DNA of 64,000 nucleotides, from assembly GCF_042677005.1 (NCBI RefSeq), contig NZ_JBHTIF010000004.1, forward strand, positions 124,001-188,000, given 5' to 3'. The position numbers were made by a program, and so were the translations under genes. This DNA is from Lysobacter_I brunescens. GTDB lineage: Bacteria; Pseudomonadota; Gammaproteobacteria; Xanthomonadales; Xanthomonadaceae. The notes beneath the pieces were generated by a model that saw only the letters and a program-made list of their open reading frames with translations, ran no database searches and was not told the DNA's origin. Of the stretch, positions 26,634-33,343 are shown piece after piece (the first letter of the stretch is position 1; each line of letters opens with the position of its first letter).

Positions 26634-28916
26634 TCATTCCACGACCGCCGGCAGCAGCTTCTCCGGCTCCGCCTGGGACTCGACCAGCAGTTCGCCGTCG
26701 CGCACGTCGATCGACACCCGGCCACCGTTGACCAGCTTGCCGAACAGCAGCTCGTCGGCGAGCTGGCGCTTGACCTTGTCCTGGATCACCCGCGCCATCG
26801 GGCGTGCACCCATCAGCGGGTCGAAACCGTGCTCAGCCAGCCAGTCGCGCGCGGCCGGGGTGGCCGACAGCGAGACGTTCTTGTCGTGCAGCAGGGCTTC
26901 CAGCTCGATCAGGAACTTGTCGACGACGCGGAGGATGTGGTCGAAGCCCAGCGCCTGGAACTGCACCACCGCATCGAGACGATTGCGGAACTCCGGGCTG
27001 AAGCTGCGACGGATGACTTCCATCGCGTCGGTGCTGTGGTCCTGCTTGGTGAAACCGATTGAACGACGCGCGGCCTGCACCGCACCGGCGTTGGTGGTCA
27101 TCACCACGATCACGTTGCGGAAATTCGCCTCGCGGCCATTGGTGTCGGTCAGCACGCCGCGGTCCATGACCTGCAGCAGGATGTTGAAGATGTCCGGGTG
27201 GGCCTTCTCCACCTCGTCCAGCAACAGCACGCAGTGCGGTGTCTTGACGACCTTCTCGGTCAGCAGGCCGCCCTGGTCGAAACCGACATAGCCCGGAGGT
27301 GCGCCGATCAGGCGACTGATCGAATGCGGCTCCATGTACTCGCTCATGTCGAAGCGGACCAGTTCGATGCCCAGCTGCAGTGCGAGCTGGCGGGTCACCT
27401 CGGTCTTGCCGACACCGGTCGGACCAGCGAACAGGAAGCTGCCGATCGGCTTGTCGGGGTTGCCCAGGCCGGAGCGGGCCAGCTTGATCGCCGAGGTCAG
27501 GGTCTCGATCGCCGGATCCTGGCCGAAGATGACCATCTTGAGGTTGCGTTCGAGGTGCTGCAGCACGTCCTTGTCGGATGCACTGACCTGCTTGGCCGGG
27601 ATCCGCGCCATCTTCGCGACGATCAGCTCGACTTCCTCGACATCGATCCGCTGCTTGCGGTTCTCCGGCGCCAGCAGTTGCTGGCGCGCGCCGGCCTCGT
27701 CGATCACGTCGATGGCCTTGTCGGGCAGCAGGCGGTCGTTGATGTGCTTGACCGACAGGTCGACGGCGGCCTGGATGGCGTCGTCGTTGTAGGTGACGTT
27801 GTGGTGCGCTTCGTACTTCGTGCGCAGGCCGCGCAGGATCTCCACGGCCTCGCCGATCGTCGGCTCGACCACGTCGATCTTCTGGAAGCGACGAGCCAGT
27901 GCGCGGTCCTTCTCGAAGATGCCGCGATATTCCTGGAACGTCGTCGAACCGATGCAGCGCAGTTCGCCCGAGGCCAGGGCTGGCTTGATCAGGTTGCTGG
28001 CGTCCATCGTCCCGCCGCTGGCCGAGCCAGCGCCGATGATCGTATGGATCTCGTCGATGAACAGGACGGCCTGCGGAATCTTCTTCAGCGCACCGAGCAC
28101 GGACTTCAGGCGCTTCTCGAAGTCGCCGCGGTACTTGGTGCCGGCGACCAGTGCACCGAGGTCCAGCGAATAGATGACGGCGGTGGAAAGCACGTCGGGC
28201 ACTTCGCCGTCGACGATGCGACGCGCCAGACCTTCGGCGATCGCGGTCTTGCCGACGCCGGCCTCGCCGACGTACAGCGGGTTGTTCTTGCGGCGGCGGC
28301 ACAGCACCTGGACGGTCCGCTCGATCTCGTCGGCGCGGCCGACCAGCGGGTCGATCCGGCCTTCGCGGGCCATCTGGTTGAGATTGGTGGTGAATTCCGA
28401 CAGCGGGTCGTTTCGGCCTTCCCCGCCCTCGCCTTCGCCGCTCTGCTCGTTCTGGTCGGGATTCTGCGCTTCGTTGGCGTCGCCGGCCTTGGTGATGCCG
28501 TGCGAGAGGAAATTCACCACGTCCAGGCGGGTGATGCCCTGCTGGTTGAGGTAGTAGACCGCGTAGGAGTCCTTCTCGCCGAAGATCGCGACCAGCACGT
28601 TCGCGCCGGTGACTTCGCTCTTGCCGCTGGACTGCACGTGGTAGACCGCGCGCTGCAGGACGCGCTGGAAGCCCAGCGTCGCCTGGGTGTCGCGGGTGTC
28701 GTCCTCGGCCAGCGTGGACACCGAGGTGGAGATCGCGTGCTCCAGGTCGCTGCGCAGGCGCTGGAAGTCGGCACCGCAGGCCTTGAGCACGGTCTCGGCG
28801 GAGGGGTTGTCGATCAGGGCGAGAAGCAGGTGCTCGACGGTCATGTATTCATGGCGCGCTTCGCGCGCGTGCTTGTAGCACTGGCCGATCGCGTATTCGA
28901 GGTCTTTGCTGAACAT
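26634..28916 (-). CDS. clpA: ATP-dependent Clp protease ATP-binding subunit ClpA
   Basis: 760 residues from the ATG at 28916 (GGAGGG upstream), matching E. coli ClpA (758). The N-domain MFSKDLEYAIGQCYKHAREA binds ClpS. Two AAA+ modules follow, with Walker A motifs GEAGVGKTAIAEG and GPTGVGKTEVTRQ and Walker B VLFIDEIHTI and VLLLDEVEKAHPD. It unfolds substrates for ClpP. An acidic linker rich in Glu/Gly (around residue 160) precedes module 1. It lies downstream of clpS on the same strand, with 259 bp between them in which nothing else was recognised. Confidence 0.97.
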   Translation of the reverse strand: MFSKDLEYAIGQCYKHAREARHEYMTVEHLLLALIDNPSAETVLKACGADFQRLRSDLEHAISTSVSTLAEDDTRDTQATLGFQRVLQRAVYHVQSSGKSEVTGANVLVAIFGEKDSYAVYYLNQQGITRLDVVNFLSHGITKAGDANEAQNPDQNEQSGEGEGGEGRNDPLSEFTTNLNQMAREGRIDPLVGRADEIERTVQVLCRRRKNNPLYVGEAGVGKTAIAEGLARRIVDGEVPDVLSTAVIYSLDLGALVAGTKYRGDFEKRLKSVLGALKKIPQAVLFIDEIHTIIGAGSASGGTMDASNLIKPALASGELRCIGSTTFQEYRGIFEKDRALARRFQKIDVVEPTIGEAVEILRGLRTKYEAHHNVTYNDDAIQAAVDLSVKHINDRLLPDKAIDVIDEAGARQQLLAPENRKQRIDVEEVELIVAKMARIPAKQVSASDKDVLQHLERNLKMVIFGQDPAIETLTSAIKLARSGLGNPDKPIGSFLFAGPTGVGKTEVTRQLALQLGIELVRFDMSEYMEPHSISRLIGAPPGYVGFDQGGLLTEKVVKTPHCVLLLDEVEKAHPDIFNILLQVMDRGVLTDTNGREANFRNVIVVMTTNAGAVQAARRSIGFTKQDHSTDAMEVIRRSFSPEFRNRLDAVVQFQALGFDHILRVVDKFLIELEALLHDKNVSLSATPAARDWLAEHGFDPLMGARPMARVIQDKVKRQLADELLFGKLVNGGRVSIDVRDGELLVESQAEPEKLLPAVVE

Positions 28917-29175
28917 CGTCGCTGCCCTCCGATAGGGGTTGCCGTTCGGGACCAAGTGTGCCCGGCGGGGTCACATCGCGTCCCGGTGAACGCAGGATGG
29001 GTACGTGCATCCTGCAGCGGAATACCGAAGATCTGGAACACTGCATCGCAGGTGCCGGGTGCCTTCGAACCCCTTACGTCACCACCGGGGATCAAGATGC
29101 ACTCGTCGCCTGCATCGATGCAAGTTCCGGGCCATGTTCCGGAAGCGCCGCGTTCATGCCGAACTGGGGACGGCG

Positions 29176-29496
29176 TCAGGTCTTTTCCATGGTGCACAGC
29201 AGCGGGTGCTGGTTGAGGCGCGCGAATTCGTTCACCTGCGCGACCTTGGACTCGGCGATCTCCCGGGTGAAGACGCCGCAGACGCCCCGGCCGCGGGTAT
29301 GCACGTGGAGCATGACCTGCGTGGCCTTCTCGAGGTTCATGCTGAAGAAGCGCATGAGGACCTCCACCACGAAATCCATCGGGGTGTAGTCGTCGTTCAG
29401 CAGCAGGACGGAATACAGCGGGGGCCGCGCAAGCTCGGGCTTGCTGGTTTCGACGGCGATGCCGTGGTCGCGTTCGTGGTCGTGCTGGCCGGTCAT
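29176..29496 (-). CDS. clpS: ClpS, N-degron adaptor of ClpAP
   Basis: 106 residues from the ATG at 29496, identical in length to E. coli ClpS. The disordered N-terminus is followed by YSVLLLNDDYTPMDFVVEVL, which holds the NDD and T-P-M residues of the degron pocket, then the conserved HVHTRGRGVCGVFTREIAE. It delivers proteins with N-terminal Leu, Phe, Tyr or Trp to ClpA. An upstream in-frame start (29559) is not supported. Confidence 0.97.
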   Translation of the reverse strand: MTGQHDHERDHGIAVETSKPELARPPLYSVLLLNDDYTPMDFVVEVLMRFFSMNLEKATQVMLHVHTRGRGVCGVFTREIAESKVAQVNEFARLNQHPLLCTMEKT

Positions 29497-29694
29497 CCGG
29501 ACATTATAGCGGGCGCGATGCGGACGACATCGACCAGGTGCGTCCGCAGGTCGGCGCACCTCGTCGGAGCGGCGGATGCCCGGGTGGCGTCAGCCGCGCA
29601 TCCATGCGCCCGGGCATGGACGCACCCGCCGGTCGCGGATCACAATGCACGGCCGCGTCGGCTATTCCGGCCGCGCCCACAAGGGGAATTCTCC

Positions 29695-30177
29695 ATGACG
29701 AAGCCTGTCCGCGCCGCCTTCATCGCCTCCCTCCTGCTCGGCTGCGCGCTGCTGCCGGCAGCCCATGCCTTCGATGCCTCTGTGAAGACGCGCCTGGACG
29801 CGCGCGGCATCAAGCACGAGGTCGACGGTGACGGCGACTACAAGGTCACCTACAACTACTCGAAGGAAGGCCGTACCCAGTTGGTCTTCGTCAGCGGCAA
29901 GACCGAGAGCGTCGGGGGTTTCCAGGTCCGCGAAGTGTTCTCGCCCGCGGCTCGCGTGGAGAAGGACCGGATCAACGGCGCCAAGGCCCTGGAACTGATG
30001 GCCGAGAGCCGCAAGAACAAGCTCGGCAGCTGGGAACTGGCCGGCGACGTGCTGTATTTCGTCATCAAGGTGCCGGACAACCTCGACGCCGCCCAGCTCG
30101 AATCCGCCATGGACATCGCCGCGCAGACGGCCGACGACATGGAACTGGAAATCAGCGGCGACCGGGACGACCTGTAA
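29695..30177 (+). CDS. Exported YbjN-like protein
   Basis: 160 residues from the ATG at 29695 with AAGGGG upstream. A signal peptide (AFIASLLLGCALLPAAHA) precedes a small alpha/beta domain: a helix with VKTRLDARGIKHEVDGDGDY, paired strands (KVTYNYSKEGRTQLVFVSG), and a C-terminal helix with LDAAQLESAMDIAAQTADD. This arrangement resembles the YbjN / type III chaperone-like fold, by pattern only. No catalytic residues are visible. The stop (TAA) directly abuts the GTG start of nudJ, so translation may be coupled. Function unknown. Confidence 0.75.
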   Translation: MTKPVRAAFIASLLLGCALLPAAHAFDASVKTRLDARGIKHEVDGDGDYKVTYNYSKEGRTQLVFVSGKTESVGGFQVREVFSPAARVEKDRINGAKALELMAESRKNKLGSWELAGDVLYFVIKVPDNLDAAQLESAMDIAAQTADDMELEISGDRDDL

Positions 30178-30642
30178 GTGACGTATCGCGAAGGTCGCTT
30201 CTGGCAGCCGGACGTCACCGTGGCCACCGTGGTGGTCGCCGATGGCCGGCTGCTCTGCGTCGAAGAGCGCGTGAACGGTCGGCTGGTGATCAACCAGCCG
30301 GCCGGCCACCTCGAACCCGATGAAAGCCTGGCCGAGGCCGCGCTGCGCGAGACCCGCGAGGAAACCGGCTGGGACGTGCGCCTGACCGCGTTCCTCGGAG
30401 CCTACCAGTGGAAGGCCGAAGAGACCGGCCGGCATTACCTCCGTTTCGCCTTCGCGGCCGAGCCCGAGCGCCACGACCCGTCGCGCCCGCTGGACGAAGG
30501 CATCGTCCAGGCCCTGTGGCTGACGCCGGACGAACTGCTCGCCCGCCGCGACGCGCACCGCAGCCCGCTGGTCTGGCAGGTCGTCGCCGACCACCTGGCG
30601 GGCCAGCGCACGCCGCTGTCGGTACTGCAGCACCTGGCATGA
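30178..30642 (+). CDS. nudJ: Nudix hydrolase, NudJ-type
   Basis: 154 residues from a GTG immediately after the preceding TAA. The Nudix box is intact, GHLEPDESLAEAALRETREE followed by TGW, and the N-terminus TVATVVVADGRLLCVEERV with NQPAGHLEPDES matches NudJ, the thiamin-pyrophosphate/nucleotide phosphohydrolase normally encoded beside mnmA. Substrate assignment rests on this neighbourhood and family resemblance. Its stop overlaps an ATG that starts a mini-ORF relay leading into mnmA. Confidence 0.9.
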   Translation: MTYREGRFWQPDVTVATVVVADGRLLCVEERVNGRLVINQPAGHLEPDESLAEAALRETREETGWDVRLTAFLGAYQWKAEETGRHYLRFAFAAEPERHDPSRPLDEGIVQALWLTPDELLARRDAHRSPLVWQVVADHLAGQRTPLSVLQHLA

Positions 30643-30670
30643 GTCGCGTGACATGAGTTCAGCGGCATGA
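30639..30670 (+). other. Relay of two ATGA-coupled mini-ORFs between nudJ and mnmA
   Basis: ATGAGT occurs three times at exactly 14-bp spacing (30639, 30653, 30667). The first ATG overlaps the nudJ stop as ATGA and encodes Met-Ser-Arg-Val-Thr; its stop overlaps the second ATG, which encodes Met-Ser-Ser-Ala-Ala and stops across the third ATG, the mnmA start. Each step is a re-initiation overlap. Seen directly; the functional meaning is inferred. Confidence 0.6.
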
Positions 30671-31854
30671 GTGCGCCCCGCATCATCGTCGGCATGTCCG
30701 GCGGCGTCGATTCCTCGGTCGCCGCGCTGATCCTGCGCGACCAGGCCATGGCCGACCCGTCGCGGTCGGTGGCCGGGCTGTTCATGACCAACTGGGCCGA
30801 CGACGGCAGCGGCGACTGCCGCGCCGAGGACGACCGCCGCGACGCCGTGGCGGTCTGCGGCCGGCTGGGCCTGCCGATCCACTTCCGCGATTTCTCCGGC
30901 GAGTACTGGGCCGGGGTGTTCGAGCACTTCCTCGCCGAGTACGCGGCGGGCCGCACGCCCAATCCCGACGTGCTCTGCAACCGCGAGATCAAGTTCAAGC
31001 ATTTCCTCGACGCCGCGCATGCGCTGGGCGCCGAGTTCATCGCCACCGGCCACTACGCGCGCGTCCGCGAGCGCGACGGCGAATGGCAATTGCTGCGTGC
31101 GGTCGACCGCAGCAAGGACCAGAGCTACTTCCTGCACCAGCTCGGCCAGCGCCAGCTGTCAGCCACCCTTTTTCCGCTCGGCGAACTGATCAAGACCGAC
31201 GTGCGCCGCATGGCCGCCGAGGCCGGACTGCCGACGGCGGCCAAGAAGGATTCGACCGGGATCTGCTTCATCGGCGAGCGGGATTTCCGCGAATTCCTGT
31301 CGCAGTACCTGCCCGCGAAGACCGGTCCGATGGTCACGCCCGACGGCCGCCGCATCGGCGAGCACCCGGGCGTGTTCTATTTCACCCTCGGACAGCGCGA
31401 GGGCCTGCACATCGGCGGCGTGAAGGGCTTCGCCGCCGCGCCGTGGTTCGTGGTCGGCAAGCGGGTGCGCGACAACACCCTGATCGTGGACCAGGGCACG
31501 GATTCGCCCTACCTGTTCTCCACGCGGCTGTGGACCGAAGCGGCGCACTGGATCGCCGGCACTGCACCCGCCACCCGCTTCGCCTGCACCGCGCAGACCC
31601 GCTACCGCCAGCAGGACGAAGCCTGCGAGGTCGTGGTGGAGACCGACGGCACGCTGTCGGTGAGCTTCGAGCGCCCGCAGCGCGCGGTCACGCCCGGGCA
31701 GTCGCTGGTGCTGTACCGGGACGAGGTCTGCCTCGGCGGCGCGGTCATCGCTGCCACGGACGCCCCCCTTGAAGCGGCCGAACGCGCCGCCACACTTGCT
31801 GCGGACTCATCCGAGTCCATTCCATCCGCTTCCCCGGAGATCGCCCGCACATGA
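30667..31854 (+). CDS. mnmA: tRNA-specific 2-thiouridylase MnmA
   Basis: 395 residues. The PP-loop is IVGMSGGVDSSVAAL; the catalytic cysteines are in NPDVLCNREIKF and STGICFIGERDF. The C-terminal beta-barrel has FTLGQREGLHIGGVKG. MnmA thiolates U34 of Lys, Glu and Gln tRNAs, using sulfur relayed by TusE. The start is fixed by the ATGA relay described separately; the stop overlaps hflD (ATGA). The C-terminal tail (about 30 residues past the barrel) is longer than in E. coli MnmA (368 residues). Confidence 0.96.
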   Translation: MSAPRIIVGMSGGVDSSVAALILRDQAMADPSRSVAGLFMTNWADDGSGDCRAEDDRRDAVAVCGRLGLPIHFRDFSGEYWAGVFEHFLAEYAAGRTPNPDVLCNREIKFKHFLDAAHALGAEFIATGHYARVRERDGEWQLLRAVDRSKDQSYFLHQLGQRQLSATLFPLGELIKTDVRRMAAEAGLPTAAKKDSTGICFIGERDFREFLSQYLPAKTGPMVTPDGRRIGEHPGVFYFTLGQREGLHIGGVKGFAAAPWFVVGKRVRDNTLIVDQGTDSPYLFSTRLWTEAAHWIAGTAPATRFACTAQTRYRQQDEACEVVVETDGTLSVSFERPQRAVTPGQSLVLYRDEVCLGGAVIAATDAPLEAAERAATLAADSSESIPSASPEIART

Positions 31855-32453
31855 TGCGCCCCCGTGTCCTCGCCCTCGCCGGCATGGTCCAGTCGCTGAA
31901 ACTGGTCCGCCAGATCGCCGAGACCGGCCACGCCGATACCGGCAGCCAGCGCATCGTGCTCGACAGCGTGTTCCGCATTGATGCCGACTCGGTCGACGCC
32001 GTCTATGGTGGTCGCGGCCAGCTCAGGCCCGGCCTGATGACGATGCGCGAACACCTGGTCGATCGCGGCGGCGACGAGCTGCTGCCCAAGCTGGGCATGG
32101 CGATCCTGCAGATCGAGCGCCGCTTCGTCGGCGACGCGGGCATGGCCGACCAGGTCGTCGCCGGCCTGCGCGCGCTGGAGTCGACGGCGGAACGCCAGGG
32201 CAGCATCCATCCCGAAGTGATCGGCCGCCTCGGCCAGCTCTATGCCGACACCATCAGCCACCTGCGCCCGAAGGTCATCGTGCAGGGCAACCCGCACTAC
32301 CTGCAGCAGCCGCAGGTCGTCGCCGAGATCCGCGCCCTGCTCCTCGCCGCCCTGCGCTCAGCCGTGCTCTGGCGCCAGCTCGGCGGCAGCTACTGGGATT
32401 TCGTCTTCCGCCGCCGCGCGATGATGGAGGTGGTGGAGGAAGAGCTGGGGTGA
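31851..32453 (+). CDS. hflD: High-frequency lysogenization protein HflD homologue
   Basis: 200 residues, starting with overlapping ATG-ATG at the mnmA stop. Family text includes LALAGMVQSLKLVRQIAETG at the N-terminus, MTMREHLVDRG and IVQGNPHYLQQPQVVAEIRA near the C-terminus. HflD is a peripheral inner-membrane protein that in E. coli binds lambda CII; its normal cellular role is unclear. It is always found downstream of mnmA. Only 3 bp separate its stop from the AT-rich gene that follows. Confidence 0.93.
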   Translation: MMRPRVLALAGMVQSLKLVRQIAETGHADTGSQRIVLDSVFRIDADSVDAVYGGRGQLRPGLMTMREHLVDRGGDELLPKLGMAILQIERRFVGDAGMADQVVAGLRALESTAERQGSIHPEVIGRLGQLYADTISHLRPKVIVQGNPHYLQQPQVVAEIRALLLAALRSAVLWRQLGGSYWDFVFRRRAMMEVVEEELG

Positions 32454-32456
32454 GCC

Positions 32457-33239
32457 ATGAAGATAGAGACGCGCGGCCCTCAAGAGGGGATCTGCAATCT
32501 GTGCGGAAAGCATTCACGCCTCACAGAAGACCACATACCTCCTAAAGGATGCCCAAAAGTCGGGCAAGCCCGACTGATGGAAATAATGGCCTTTCTTGGC
32601 CAAAAGCAAGAGAAGAAGACAGGCCGATTCTTTCAGCGCGGAGTGAAGTATCGGTCCATATGTTCGAACTGTAATTCCGTCCTACTCGGACATCATTACG
32701 ATCCTGAACTGATCCAATTTTCCAACAGGATCAAAGTCGGCTTGGAATCCAAGCTTTACCTGCCCATAGAAATTGAAACAAGACAAAATAGACTGATTAG
32801 GAGCGTGGTTGGCCATTTAATAGCCCACGGAATTGAATTATACAAACAAGGGACAATGTATGAGGAACTGACAGACTATTTCATGTTCCCTCATGCCGCT
32901 TGGCCCAGCAACCTTCAGCTGCATTTCTGGCCCTACCCTAGCAACGATCAAGTCGTAATACGAGGCAGCGCAAGCCTTTCAATAAGAAAAGGAGAAAACG
33001 GATTCGTTTTTGCGCTTCTCAAGTTCTTCCCGGTGGCATTTATGATCACTGTAGGCGAACCAAGGACAATCCAGCACCAGTCACTTCGACTCGACCCACT
33101 GTTGACCGGAGACTTGGAAGATAAGGTTTGCTTGTCAATTCCAATCTCTCTAATCCCACCAACAAGGTGGCCAGAGGCGCCTGATGACTATAGTGCCGTA
33201 TTGCATACAGATAATTCGTACGGCGCGATAAGAATGTAA
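32457..33239 (+). CDS. AT-rich HNH-like zinc-binding protein, probably foreign
   Basis: 260 residues. Base and codon use differ sharply from all neighbours: mid-40s percent G+C by eye, many AAA, AAT, ATA and TTT codons. The N-terminus has ICNLCGKHSRLTEDHIPPKG and, about 45 residues on, SICSNCNSVL: two CxxC knuckles flanking a DHIPPK motif, as in HNH-type nucleases of the C-x-x-C / D-H / C-x-x-C-N class. The remaining 190 residues (helical, then beta-rich) are not recognised. It begins 3 bp after hflD and ends at the shared terminator, as if inserted between hflD and its terminator. DNA cleavage and a defence role are possible but unproven. Confidence 0.75.
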   Translation: MKIETRGPQEGICNLCGKHSRLTEDHIPPKGCPKVGQARLMEIMAFLGQKQEKKTGRFFQRGVKYRSICSNCNSVLLGHHYDPELIQFSNRIKVGLESKLYLPIEIETRQNRLIRSVVGHLIAHGIELYKQGTMYEELTDYFMFPHAAWPSNLQLHFWPYPSNDQVVIRGSASLSIRKGENGFVFALLKFFPVAFMITVGEPRTIQHQSLRLDPLLTGDLEDKVCLSIPISLIPPTRWPEAPDDYSAVLHTDNSYGAIRM

Positions 33240-33241
33240 AA

Positions 33242-33263
33242 AAGCCCGGCTTTCGCCGGGCTT
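33242..33263. terminator. Bidirectional terminator downstream of the HNH-like gene
   Basis: AAGCCCGGC / GCCGGGCTT, a perfect 9-bp stem with TTTC loop, preceded by an A run and followed by TCATCTTTT. It works for the hflD/HNH unit on plus and acnB on minus. Confidence 0.85.
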
Positions 33264-33271
33264 CATCTTTT

Positions 33272-33336
33272 GTAGAGCGGAGCTTGCTCCGCTCGATGCC
33301 TGTCGACCACGATGAGCGGAGCAAGCTCCGCTCTAC
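33272..33336. repeat. GTAG-type REP doublet (REPIN)
   Basis: A 23-bp unit beginning GTAGAGCGGAGCTTGCTCCG (33272-33294) is followed after 19 bp by its exact reverse complement (33314-33336). Each unit is itself imperfectly palindromic. GTAG-headed REPs of this form (SMAG type) are known from Stenotrophomonas and relatives and are mobilised by RAYT transposases; no RAYT gene is in the window. It sits 8 bp beyond the acnB stop. Confidence 0.9.
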
Positions 33337-33343
33337 GGCGGCA

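Noticed and set aside
32457..33239. Calling the HNH-like gene an established defence system
   Set aside because: Only one gene is present, the nuclease motif is minimal, and no partner methylase, ATPase or helicase is adjacent; kept as a candidate only.
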